DNA from: Oscillospiraceae bacterium
GTDB taxonomy: Bacteria; Bacillota; Clostridia; Oscillospirales; Oscillospiraceae
Direction of reading: 5' to 3'
DNA length: 40,805 bases
Assembly (NCBI GenBank): GCA_020025305.1
Contig: JAHHSG010000019.1
Span: 1 to 40,805, forward strand
The notes below the pieces were generated by a model. It ran no database searches. It was not told the DNA's origin and saw nothing but the letters and a program-made list of their open reading frames with translations. Position 1 is the first letter of the stretch, and every line of letters starts with the position of its first letter. Positions 25,494 to 32,801 of this stretch are shown one piece after another. The translations under genes and the position numbers were made by a program.

Positions 25494-25685
25494 TTGGAAA
25501 ATGCACAGAGGGAACTCGTCAGTGTGCTGCTGGAGCGTGTTCTGTCCCTCGGGCTTATATCACAATTTACCTATTCCAAGGCAGAAGATCTCGTACATTC
25601 TGTGATAGATTTACCGGTGCTGTTCCAGTATCCTGTATGCTTGATAAAGGAGGAATGTCCGTATGAATGTACTCAAGATCCGTAA
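25494..25685 (+). CDS. 63-aa protein overlapping the recombinase gene; candidate excision factor
   Basis: Begins with TTG, preceded by GAGGTGATG at a suitable distance, and overlaps the recombinase start by 23 bp, so the two are coupled. The sequence MENAQRELVSVLLERVLSLG, then LISQFTYSKAEDLVHSVIDL, suggests two short helices of the SHOCT-like pattern, followed by a Cys-containing tail. I know no function. In C. difficile a small protein of the skin element acts as recombination directionality factor, and small ORFs next to large serine recombinases often have that role. The assignment rests on position only. Confidence 0.6.
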   Translation: MENAQRELVSVLLERVLSLGLISQFTYSKAEDLVHSVIDLPVLFQYPVCLIKEECPYECTQDP

Positions 25686-27330
25686 TGAGATGCGAAATGG
25701 CAAGAGCATCTTTGACCTGCCCTTGCGGGTAACCTATTACGCCAGAGTATCCACAGAAAAAGACGAGCAGCTCAATAGCCTGGAAAATCAGGTGCAGTAC
25801 TACACAGAACTAATCCAGTCCAAACCAAATTGGACCTATGTGCCGGGATACATCGATGAGGGTATCAGCGGAACAAGCACCAAAAAGCGGGATAGTTTCC
25901 TTCAGATGATCTCCGACGCCAAAGCGGGGCGGTTCGATTTCATCATCACAAAGGAAATATCCCGCTTTTCCCGTTCTACACTGGACAGCATCCGGTATAC
26001 CCAGGAACTGCTGGAGCACGATGTGGGGGTGCTGTTTCAAAACGACAATATCAACACCTTGGACAGCGACAGTGAATTCCGCCTGGTGGTCATGGCCGGT
26101 GTAGCTCAGGATGAGGTACGAAAGCTCTCGGAGCGATTAAAGTTCGGCTTTCATCAGGCCATCAAAAACGGTCATGTGCTGGGCAATGACAAACTGTGGG
26201 GGTATGACAAAAAGGACTGTGTCCTTACCATCAACGAAGCGGAAGCCCAGGTGGTTCGCCGGATCTTCCACCTTTACGCTAATGAGCAGATGGGTATGCG
26301 CCGTATTTCTCAGAAACTCTATGACGAGGGCTTCACCAGTCGAAGGGGCAATGCCTTCAATGTGCTGACCATCCGGCACATTTTGGAGAATCCCAAATAC
26401 AAAGGCTGGTATTGCGCCAACAAAAGCCAGACGGTGGATTACCGTAGCAAGCGGAAAATATTTCTGGACGAGAGCGAGTGGGTGATGTATCCGGATCCCT
26501 CCGTTCCGGCAATCGTTTCCGAGGAACTGTGGGATCGGGCCAATACCCTCTACAAGCGGCGCCGCGCCCAGATGATGTCCCACCAGAGTGCCGCTGAATT
26601 CCACAACCGCTACTCATACAGCGGCAAGATCATCTGTGAGGAGCATGGCACCAGTTTTTATCGGCAGGTACTCAAGAGCTCTAAGGGAGAGAAAGAGGTC
26701 TGGCAGTGCCGGGTGTACCGAAACCGAGGACGGGCTGCCTGTTCTGCGCCGCAGCTGCGGACTACTGAACTGGATCAGATCATGGCTCGGATATTCGATC
26801 AGCTGATACAGGATAGATCGGCTGTTGTAGATGCTGTGATGAACGTCATTCAGGCCGTCCCCAATGAGCATGACTACCGTCAGGATGTCGTGAGGCTGGA
26901 GGCGGAGCTGTCTGCCATCCAAGCCAAAAAAGATCGTCTGCTGGAGATGAGCATTGAGGGAGTGCTCTCCACGGCAGAATTCAAACAGCGCAACGATACC
27001 TTCAACCAACAGCTTAGCCAGCTGGAGAGGCAAATGGGGAATTTGAAGGCGGAGGAAGAAAAAAGCATGATCTCCCCGGAGCGGCTGGGAATGATCAAAA
27101 CTGCACTGGAAGAAGAACTCTCCTTTCAAAATGGTGTAAATTCAGCGCTGGTCACCACGATACTGGATCGGATCGTGGTCAAAAAAGAGAGCACCAGAGA
27201 AGAAATACATTTAGACATTTACTTAAAATTCGGCGACCCCTATGGGGCCGTTTTTGATCGGGGAAATTCCTCCTTCTGCATTACCCCTCCAAGAAGTACT
27301 ATACGCAAAGTGACAATCAAGATGATTTAA
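25663..27330 (+). CDS. Large serine recombinase of the skin element (SpoIVCA-like)
   Basis: 555 aa. The N-terminal resolvase domain has catalytic S30 in YYARVSTEKD and the helper arginines in ISRFSRSTLD and DEVRKLSERLKFG. The recombinase domain (about 175-280) includes GYDKKDCVLTINEAEAQVV and ILENPKYKGWY. The zinc-ribbon region (about 325-365) has CEEHGTSFY and WQCRVYRNRGRAACS. A coiled-coil (about 410-480) is followed by a DNA-contacting C-terminus. AAGGAGG lies 9 nt before the ATG. It reads toward the 3' sigK half and its last 13 codons lie beyond the attR core, in sigK DNA in another frame. The probable job is excision of the 16.4-kb element during sporulation; this is inferred from location and family. 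Confidence 0.93.
   Translation: MNVLKIRNEMRNGKSIFDLPLRVTYYARVSTEKDEQLNSLENQVQYYTELIQSKPNWTYVPGYIDEGISGTSTKKRDSFLQMISDAKAGRFDFIITKEISRFSRSTLDSIRYTQELLEHDVGVLFQNDNINTLDSDSEFRLVVMAGVAQDEVRKLSERLKFGFHQAIKNGHVLGNDKLWGYDKKDCVLTINEAEAQVVRRIFHLYANEQMGMRRISQKLYDEGFTSRRGNAFNVLTIRHILENPKYKGWYCANKSQTVDYRSKRKIFLDESEWVMYPDPSVPAIVSEELWDRANTLYKRRRAQMMSHQSAAEFHNRYSYSGKIICEEHGTSFYRQVLKSSKGEKEVWQCRVYRNRGRAACSAPQLRTTELDQIMARIFDQLIQDRSAVVDAVMNVIQAVPNEHDYRQDVVRLEAELSAIQAKKDRLLEMSIEGVLSTAEFKQRNDTFNQQLSQLERQMGNLKAEEEKSMISPERLGMIKTALEEELSFQNGVNSALVTTILDRIVVKKESTREEIHLDIYLKFGDPYGAVFDRGNSSFCITPPRSTIRKVTIKMI
27291..27295 (+). other. attR core of the skin element (AAGAA)
   Basis: Matches the left repeat at 10918-10922. 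Bases on either side differ (left continues CGG, right continues GTA), which puts the crossover within these five bases. Joining the left sigK half here continues the frame with AAG-AAG-TAC-TAT. Confidence 0.8.
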
Positions 27331-27806
27331 TTTCCATTGGAACGATCGGTCTTATTAAGGCGGTCAATACGTTCCGACCCGATAAGAAGATCCGCCTTGC
27401 CACCTACGCTGCCCGCTGTATTGAAAATGAGATCCTCATGTATTTTCGCTCGCAAAGGAAACTGCAGGGCGAGGTGTCCTTATCGGATACCATTGAGACG
27501 GATACTGATGGGGATTCCCTCTACCTGCTGGATGTGGTAGGGATGGATGATACCATGCTTTCGGATTTACAGGAAAAGGAAACTTGCCGCTTGGTGCATC
27601 GCTTGGTGGGGGAGTGCTTGACGGAACGAGAGGCGGACATCATCCGCCGGCGTTATGGGCTGGAGGGGCATCTGCCGCAGACGCAAAAACAAGTGGCCGC
27701 CGTCTACGGTATTAGCCGCAGCTATGTATCGCGCATAGAAAAAAAGGCGCTGGGGAAGCTGGAGCGAGCATTAGAGGCCATCTGGGGAACAACATCGGAT
27801 CAGTAA
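27291..27806 (+). CDS. sigK: sigK 3' part: sigma regions 2.2-4.2 of sigma-K
   Basis: Reads KKYYTQSDNQDDLISIGTIG, then LIKAVNTFRPDKKIRLATYA, ARCIENEILMYFRSQRKLQG (regions 2.3-2.4, with the sporulation-sigma hallmark CIENEILMYFR), a short region 3, and region 4 ending in GISRSYVSRIEKKALGKLERAL. This is the -35-recognising HTH typical of sigma-E/K factors. It has no start codon or ribosome binding site of its own at the break; the ATG at 27438 is internal. It becomes part of a gene only after excision. The assembled protein has 236 residues, in the usual sigma-K range. No clear terminator follows before the hydrogenase promoter. Confidence 0.93.
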   Translation, partial: KKYYTQSDNQDDLISIGTIGLIKAVNTFRPDKKIRLATYAARCIENEILMYFRSQRKLQGEVSLSDTIETDTDGDSLYLLDVVGMDDTMLSDLQEKETCRLVHRLVGECLTEREADIIRRRYGLEGHLPQTQKQVAAVYGISRSYVSRIEKKALGKLERALEAIWGTTSDQ

Positions 27807-27843
27807 GAAACTAGTAAAATTTTTCGATTCTGCTGTATATCTA

Positions 27844-27872
27844 TTGCATTTTTACTGAAAATTTTGTATAAT
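27844..27872 (+). promoter_or_regulatory. Promoter of the hydrogenase gene
   Basis: TTGCAT (27844-27849) and a perfect TATAAT (27867-27872) are 17 bp apart. The start point should fall near 27879, immediately at the Rex-like operator. Confidence 0.7.
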
Positions 27873-27879
27873 CAGGACA

Positions 27880-27907
27880 ACGTTAATTATGTAACAATCA
27901 ATTAACG
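27880..27907 (+). promoter_or_regulatory. Rex-box-like operator
   Basis: ACGTTAATTATGTAACAA (27880-27897) matches 11 of 14 fixed positions of the Rex consensus TTGTTAANNNNTTAACAA. It also forms part of a perfect 8-bp inverted repeat CGTTAATT/AATTAACG (27881-27888 and 27900-27907). It sits right at the predicted transcription start, where binding would block RNA polymerase. Rex represses fermentation and hydrogen genes when NADH is low. Confidence 0.55.
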
Positions 27908-27941
27908 CTAAAAAGGTTACAAGAAGGACGGAAAGCGATTT

Positions 27942-29465
27942 ATGAGGAATATTTACTGCGGAATTGCAGATATGCGTAAACGTGTTTTTGCCGAAGTAGC
28001 TAAACTGGCCTACGCCGGTGAAAATTACAGTGAACGCATCGAGGAGCTGCCTTACGAAATTTTGCCCGGTGAGATAGGCGAACAGAGGGAGTCTGTCTTC
28101 CTGGAACGAGCAATTGTGGGCGAGCGGATCCGACTGGCTATGGGGTTGCCCCTGCAGAAGATAGGGAAGCGTAACCATCTTAGCGACGGTGTAGAAGAGA
28201 GCGCCATTGCGGAAAAATATTATGATCCTCCGCTGATCAATATCATAAAATTCGCCTGCCATGCCTGTCCGGATACCCACTTCCAGATCACGGACGCATG
28301 TCAGGGCTGCATTGCCAGACACTGCGAGAATGCCTGCCATAGAAATGCTGTGTATTTTGCCAATGGCCGTGCCCATATCGACCAGAGCAAGTGTGTGAAG
28401 TGCGGGCGGTGCAGGGATGCCTGTTCCTATCACGCCATTATTAAGTTCGAGCGCCCCTGCCAAGAGGCCTGCGGTATGAATGCCATTGGTAAGGATGAAT
28501 TTGGTCGGGCAGAGATCGACTACAATAAGTGTGTTTCCTGTGGTATGTGTCTTGTGAACTGTCCTTTCGGCGCTATTGTGGATAAAGGGCAAGTGTTCCA
28601 ACTGGTGCATTCCATTAAACAAGGCGACCGGGTAGTGGCGGTGATTGCGCCTGCTTTCTGGGGGCAGTTCGGCGAAAAGATATCGCCTGCCCAGATTGCA
28701 GAGGCAATGAAGATCCTGGGCTTTTCCGACTTGGTGGAAGTGGCCATTGGTGCGGATTTATGCGCAGTGGAGGAAGCTGAAGAGTTTATGGAGAATGTGC
28801 CGTCAAAGCAACCCTTTATGGCAACTTCCTGCTGCCCTGCGTGGTCGGTGATGGCGAAAAAGGAATTCCCTGAATATGCCCCTTATATCTCCATGACCAT
28901 GACGCCTATGGTGCTTACGGCCCGTCTGCAAAAGAGAAAAGACCCCAATTGCCGTGTGGCCTTTATCGGGCCTTGCGCCGCCAAGAAGCTGGAGGCCAGC
29001 CGCAGCAGTGTCCGCAGTGAGGTAGACTTTGTGTTGACTTTTGAAGAGCTGCGTGGTATGTTTGAGGCCAAGAATATCCGCTTGGATGAATTAGAGGGGA
29101 TTCCCGGAAGTTATCAGGCCTCGGCGCCCGGTGTCGGGTTTGCTGCTGGCGGCGGTGTAGCCAAGGCAGTGGAGAAGGTAATTGAGCGCACACATCCTGA
29201 TGCGGAGGTTAAAACTGTGGCTGCACAGGGGCTGCGTGAGTGCCGCAAGATGCTGCAGCGGGCTCGCAGAGGCGAATATGATGGCTATTTGTTGGAAGGG
29301 ATGGCTTGTCCCGGCGGCTGTATCTCCGGTGCAGGCACCATTCAGCCACAGGAAAAGGCGGCTCGTCTGCTGGCCCAGTATCAGCAGCATGCGCCCAAGG
29401 AAAATCCGTTGGATACGGATTATCTGGAATATCGAAAACTGCTCCATGAGATCCCGGAGGACTAA
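27942..29465 (+). CDS. Monomeric [FeFe] hydrogenase, group B-like
   Basis: 507 aa. Two ferredoxin-type 4Fe-4S sites CVKCGRCRDAC (about 151-161) and CVSCGMCLVNC (about 197-207) follow an N-terminal region with CHACPDTHF and CQGCIARHCENAC. The H-cluster motifs are L1 TSCCPAW (about 295), L2 GPCAAKKLE (about 343; A replaces the usual M-P context) and L3 EGMACPGGC (about 452). All cluster cysteines are present. The N-terminal architecture fits the group B1/B3 enzymes of Clostridia, whose physiological role (ferredoxin-linked H2 formation or sensing) is not settled. Maturases HydEFG are not in the window. A Rex-like box overlaps the transcription start. Confidence 0.88.
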   Translation: MRNIYCGIADMRKRVFAEVAKLAYAGENYSERIEELPYEILPGEIGEQRESVFLERAIVGERIRLAMGLPLQKIGKRNHLSDGVEESAIAEKYYDPPLINIIKFACHACPDTHFQITDACQGCIARHCENACHRNAVYFANGRAHIDQSKCVKCGRCRDACSYHAIIKFERPCQEACGMNAIGKDEFGRAEIDYNKCVSCGMCLVNCPFGAIVDKGQVFQLVHSIKQGDRVVAVIAPAFWGQFGEKISPAQIAEAMKILGFSDLVEVAIGADLCAVEEAEEFMENVPSKQPFMATSCCPAWSVMAKKEFPEYAPYISMTMTPMVLTARLQKRKDPNCRVAFIGPCAAKKLEASRSSVRSEVDFVLTFEELRGMFEAKNIRLDELEGIPGSYQASAPGVGFAAGGGVAKAVEKVIERTHPDAEVKTVAAQGLRECRKMLQRARRGEYDGYLLEGMACPGGCISGAGTIQPQEKAARLLAQYQQHAPKENPLDTDYLEYRKLLHEIPED

Positions 29466-29504
29466 GTGCCGGTAAACTGCGAATAATTACATAATGCGAG
29501 ATGA

Positions 29505-29658
29505 CGGGTCTTGGGAGAGCGCTGGGCTGCAGCCGCCGAAGGGGTAATACTCTCAGGCAAACGGACTGGATCCCAATCGCCCTCTGGAGAGCGCTATGCG
29601 CACCGACGAAGCAATCGGAACGAAAGGTTCTGAGCATCTTTCAGGTTACAAAACAGAG
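29505..29658 (+). promoter_or_regulatory. Tandem glycine riboswitch
   Basis: Two consecutive aptamers. The first (about 29510-29576) has GGGAGAGC, then CCGAAGGGGTAA and CTCAGGCAAACGGAC, the glycine-aptamer hallmarks. The second (about 29578-29658) has CTCTGGAGAGC, CCGACGAAGCAA and TTTCAGGTTACAAAACAGAG. The closing stem of aptamer 2 (CTCTG 29582-29586 with CAGAG 29654-29658) uses bases that also form the left arm of the terminator at 29651. Ligand binding should therefore prevent termination and switch the gene on. Confidence 0.92.
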
Positions 29659-29693
29659 TAAGCCTCTTGAAAAAGGGGCTTACTCTGTTTTAT
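29651..29693 (+). terminator. Riboswitch-controlled intrinsic terminator
   Basis: A perfect 14-bp stem (29651-29664 with 29677-29690), 12-nt loop and T tract. Its 5' arm overlaps the 3' strand of the second glycine aptamer's closing stem. Confidence 0.9.
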
Positions 29694-29709
29694 CTTGGGA
29701 GGAAAAACA

Positions 29710-30354
29710 ATGGAGACATGGATCTTAATCGGAAATTTGATTGGCACAGTGGCCTTTGCCGTGTCCGGAGCTATGACGGGTCTGCGCAAGAAGATGGACA
29801 TGCTGGGGGTAATTGTGCTGGGGGTAACCACAGCGGTAGGCGGCGGCATTGTCCGCGACCTGATGCTGGGCATTACACCGCCCTCTATCTTTTCAGATCC
29901 TCTGTCGGTGACAGCGGCAGCGGTCACAGCCGCACTTTTTTTCGTACCTTCGGTGCGGCGGTGTTTGATGAAGACGCGCCGTGCCTATGAACTGACCATG
30001 CTGTGGAGCGATTCGCTGGGGCTGGGTATATTTACCGTGCTCGGTGCCCAGACCGCGTGCCGGGTGCTGCCGGATGGCAGCTGGTTTACGGTGGCGTTCC
30101 TCGGTACGCTGACCGGCGTAGGCGGCGGTGTGCTGCGGGATGTGATGGCAGGAGATATGCCCTACATTTTCCGTAAGCATATCTATGCCTGCGCGGCATT
30201 GATCGGCGCACTGGTGTGGGAGATGGTGGGCCGTTTGTGGGGAGGCGAAGCAGCACTGCTGTTGGGCGGCGGTGTGGTGGTTGTGATCCGTCTGCTGGCA
30301 GCCCACTACCGCTGGAGCTTACCTAAGGCGGCAGCGGACGAATGGATGGAATAA
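29710..30354 (+). CDS. TRIC/UPF0126 family membrane protein (YadS/YicG-like), probable glycine transporter
   Basis: 214 aa with six to seven transmembrane helices made of two internal repeats, each with a glycine-rich hinge: TAVGGGIVRDLMLG and TGVGGGVLRDVMAGD. This is the signature of bacterial TRIC-type (UPF0126) proteins. The ATG at 29710 is preferred because GGGAGG lies just before it. It sits directly behind a tandem glycine riboswitch, and members of this family behind such riboswitches are regarded as glycine transporters. Location and regulation both support glycine movement across the membrane. A terminator-like hairpin follows at 30405. Confidence 0.88.
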   Translation: METWILIGNLIGTVAFAVSGAMTGLRKKMDMLGVIVLGVTTAVGGGIVRDLMLGITPPSIFSDPLSVTAAAVTAALFFVPSVRRCLMKTRRAYELTMLWSDSLGLGIFTVLGAQTACRVLPDGSWFTVAFLGTLTGVGGGVLRDVMAGDMPYIFRKHIYACAALIGALVWEMVGRLWGGEAALLLGGGVVVVIRLLAAHYRWSLPKAAADEWME

Positions 30355-30404
30355 AAATACAGCCATGGAGACAGGTTGAGACTCGATAGAGAACTGAATG
30401 CTTT

Positions 30405-30438
30405 GAAGGGCAGCTGTGCAAAAACACAGCTGCCCTTC
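30405..30438. terminator. Strong hairpin after the TRIC gene
   Basis: A perfect 14-bp stem (30405-30418 with 30425-30438) with a CAAAAA loop. The T tract is only TTCTT, so termination strength is uncertain. Confidence 0.6.
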
Positions 30439-30577
30439 TTCGGCTATGCGCCCTCATCCTCCATAGCTCCTGCCGTTTTGCGGGAGCATTCCATAGACAG
30501 GCATTTGTGCAGCGGAGACACCTTCTCACGACTTCTTGGCGCAAACCATCATATCGGCGCATTTGTGCAGGCGTATT

Positions 30578-31408
30578 TCATAGCCCTGCGCCTTTTTTGC
30601 CCCTGCCGCAAAGGCGGATGCTTTCCAGATCGTCAGGTACATAGACCTGCCCGTGGTAGACGGTGCGGGCTTCGGCGCTGTAGCGGGCCTTGCGTGTGGC
30701 AAGCGTCTGATCCTCTGTGTGGTAGAGCACCAGACGGCGCACTTCCAGGGCCTGTGCCAGCTTGGCGGCATCCAGCACGGTGCTGTGGTGTTTTTCATAG
30801 GGACGGAACCTCTCTCGATCCTCATACAGGCAGAAGGCCTCCGTCAAAAGCCAGTCACACCCACGCACCAGTTCTTGACAATCCGGGTGGCAGGGCTCAT
30901 CACCCAGGCACACCAGTGTCTGACCGTCCGGCAGTATGGCGCGAAAGCCGTATTGTTTAGCCTTGGTGGAGAAAATGTCGAAAACCGTCAGCTCCATGCC
31001 GAGACAGCGGAGAACATCGCCGGGGAGAATAGGGACAAAACGAATGGCAGACCCTATGTGACGAGAAAGCTTTTCTGGCAGCAGAGTGCGGCACAGAGGC
31101 TCTAAAATTTCGAGCACCGTATCGTGACACCAGATGGTCAGTGTTCCGTGGTAGCTGTCTTTATTGAGTAGGGATGCCACTGCCCGCACCACCCACACAA
31201 CACCAAGTACGTGGTCGGTGTGGGCATGGGTCACAAAAAGGTGGTGGAGGCCGGAAAAGGTCAGACCGGCATCTTCTATTTGACGAAGAATGCCATTGCC
31301 GCCGCCGGCGTCCACAAGAAAAAAATCCTCGCCGTCCTTTAGGGCAAAGCAGGTGTTATAACAGCGCCGCACCATGGCGTTGCCGGTGCCCAGTAAGATG
31401 AGATCCAC
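30578..31408 (-). CDS. MBL-fold metallo-hydrolase (RNase Z/ElaC-like)
   Basis: About 276 aa. It opens with VDLILLGTGNAM and carries the metal-binding HAHTDH motif (FVTHAHTDHVLG), LGDEPCHPD, and a late HTED segment. The fold resembles the RNase Z/arylsulfatase branch of the beta-lactamase superfamily. The GTG at 31406-31408 is chosen because AAGGAG is about 9 nt upstream; the longer frame (to 31465) has no ribosome binding site. It precedes a dinB-like gene in opposite genomic order on the same strand and may be expressed with it. The substrate is unknown. A distinct role as tRNA 3'-processing enzyme is possible but not shown. Confidence 0.8.
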   Translation of the reverse strand: MDLILLGTGNAMVRRCYNTCFALKDGEDFFLVDAGGGNGILRQIEDAGLTFSGLHHLFVTHAHTDHVLGVVWVVRAVASLLNKDSYHGTLTIWCHDTVLEILEPLCRTLLPEKLSRHIGSAIRFVPILPGDVLRCLGMELTVFDIFSTKAKQYGFRAILPDGQTLVCLGDEPCHPDCQELVRGCDWLLTEAFCLYEDRERFRPYEKHHSTVLDAAKLAQALEVRRLVLYHTEDQTLATRKARYSAEARTVYHGQVYVPDDLESIRLCGRGKKGAGL

Positions 31409-31483
31409 GGTAAACTTCTCCTTTTTATAAATTTCCTGACTAATATGATACCACGCAGCTGGCATGGAGGCAAAGAACAGCCA

Positions 31484-32695
31484 TCAATCACCCCAGCCCG
31501 ATTGCTTCTCGCTGGGTGTGCCGAAGGCAATGGAGCCTTTGCCGTACTTTCCGCGAATGGCATCCATGGTCCGCTCAAGCTGCTCCTGCTTCTCGCTGCA
31601 GAGGGATTGCTGTACGCCCAGAAGATCCAGCTGCTGATAGCTTTCGGCAGCCTGTGTGATGTAGAGGGCGGTAACCGTCAGCATACGGATGGGGTGGGGC
31701 GCTTTCCACGCATGCTCGGTCAATTCCAGTGCTGCTTGGTAGATGTCCTTCATGAGATGGGTGCTCTCCGGGAGCTGCTTTTGCCGAGTGATGGTCTTGA
31801 ATTGTGCGTCCCGAATCGTCACCTGTACGCCGCCGCAGTAGAGATCCTGCTGGCGAAGACGCTGGGCCACGTTGTCGCAGAGAAGACTCAATCCGGTGCG
31901 TACCTCCTCCCAACGAGTTAGATTCTGGGGAAAGGTAGTGCCGTTGCCTACAGATTTCACCGGCTCATGCTGGTGCTGTGGCCGGACAGGGGAGTTCTCC
32001 AGGCCGTTGGCATAGTGGTGGAGTTGATAGCCCTGCTTGCCCAGCAGTGCTTCCAGCATCTCCGGTGAGCTGTTGGCAAGCTGTCCGATGGTGTTTATGC
32101 CGTAGCTGTTGAGCAGCTTTTTGGCTGCACTTCCGACAAAGAGAAGGGCACCCACCGGCAGAGGCCAGACGATTTCACGCCAGTTTTCACGGCTGATAAC
32201 AGTGGTGGCATTCGGCTTTTTGTAGTCGCTGCCCAGCTTGGCAAATACTTTATTAAAAGAAACGCCTACGGAGATTGTCAGCCCCAACTCCGCCTTCACC
32301 CGGTGGCGAATCTGGTCAGCGACCTGTTTGCCGTCCGTGCCGAAAAGATGCATACTGCCGGTGATATCCAGCCAGCTTTCGTCAATGCCAAAGGGTTCCA
32401 CCAGATCGGTATAGTGGCCGTATATTTCGTTGACCAGCTGGGAATAGCGGCGATAGAGACTGTGGTGAGGCGGCAGCAGTACCAGACCGGGCGCTTTCTT
32501 CTTGGCCTGCCAGACCGTCTCCGCCGTGCGGATGCCAAGACGTTTGGCCGGCTCATTTTTGGCAAGGATAATGCCGTGGCGGGAGGAGGGGTCGCCGCAG
32601 ACCGCCATGGGAATATCCTGTAAATCCGGGTGGCCCAGCAACTCCACCGAGGCATAAAAACAGTTCAGGTCACAGTGCAGGATTACACGTTCCAC
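31484..32695 (-). CDS. dinB: Y-family DNA polymerase (DNA polymerase IV-like)
   Basis: 403 aa. The catalytic carboxylates are D9 in HCDLNCFYASVE and D105/E106 in GIDESWLD. ISVGVSFNKVFAKLGSD follows, and the helix-hairpin-helix (VGSAAKKLLNSYGINTIGQL) and little-finger regions complete the enzyme. Translesion polymerases of this family copy damaged DNA with low fidelity. The GTG at 32693-32695 is preceded by AAAAGGAGG; the 65 extra codons upstream in frame are not coding. A -10 TATAAT (32732-32737) lies upstream, and GTTC-N4-GTTC repeats lie between the promoter and the gene. These are suggestive of, but not a match to, a LexA box. Confidence 0.92.
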   Translation of the reverse strand: MERVILHCDLNCFYASVELLGHPDLQDIPMAVCGDPSSRHGIILAKNEPAKRLGIRTAETVWQAKKKAPGLVLLPPHHSLYRRYSQLVNEIYGHYTDLVEPFGIDESWLDITGSMHLFGTDGKQVADQIRHRVKAELGLTISVGVSFNKVFAKLGSDYKKPNATTVISRENWREIVWPLPVGALLFVGSAAKKLLNSYGINTIGQLANSSPEMLEALLGKQGYQLHHYANGLENSPVRPQHQHEPVKSVGNGTTFPQNLTRWEEVRTGLSLLCDNVAQRLRQQDLYCGGVQVTIRDAQFKTITRQKQLPESTHLMKDIYQAALELTEHAWKAPHPIRMLTVTALYITQAAESYQQLDLLGVQQSLCSEKQEQLERTMDAIRGKYGKGSIAFGTPSEKQSGWGD

Positions 32696-32731
32696 AGTCG
32701 ATGCACCTCCTTTTAATCGTTCGTTTGTTCT

Positions 32732-32760
32732 ATTATACCATGGCAGCTTCCCGATGGAAA
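32732..32760 (-). promoter_or_regulatory. Promoter of the dinB-like gene
   Basis: On the minus strand TTTCCA (32755-32760) and TATAAT (32732-32737) have 17-bp spacing, about 37 bp before the GTG start. Confidence 0.55.
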
Positions 32761-32762
32761 GC

Positions 32763-32794
32763 AAAAAATGCCCTCCGCAAGACGGCGGAGGGCA
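32763..32794 (-). terminator. Intrinsic terminator after the ECF transporter gene
   Basis: A perfect 10-bp GC-rich stem (32769-32778 with 32785-32794) followed on the minus strand by TTTTTT. Confidence 0.9.
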
Positions 32795-32801
32795 GTAAGT
32801 A

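Larger units (their letters stand above)
10918..27290. mobile_element. Skin-type sigK intervening element, 16,373 bp
   Basis: The DNA between the two sigK halves is flanked by the direct repeat AAGAA (10918-10922; 27291-27295). Precise recombination there rebuilds one sigK frame. Inside, next to the right end, is a large serine recombinase of the SpoIVCA type. In Bacillus subtilis and Clostridioides difficile such elements are excised in the mother cell so that sigma-K can be made. The rest of this element is a minus-strand peptide/amino-acid catabolism operon with a regulator. I saw no phage structural, replication or lysis genes. Right of the operon lies about 1 kb of AT-rich noncoding DNA. 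Confidence 0.92.

Noticed and set aside
27438..27806. The 3' sigK half as an independent short sigma-factor gene starting at the internal ATG
   Set aside because: The coding similarity extends upstream of this ATG to the AAGAA junction, and the ATG lies inside region 2.4 (EILMYFR) without a ribosome binding site.
32718..32729. GTTC-N4-GTTC upstream of dinB as a LexA box
   Set aside because: Firmicutes LexA boxes are inverted repeats (GAAC-N4-GTTC); this is a direct repeat, so the match is not sufficient.
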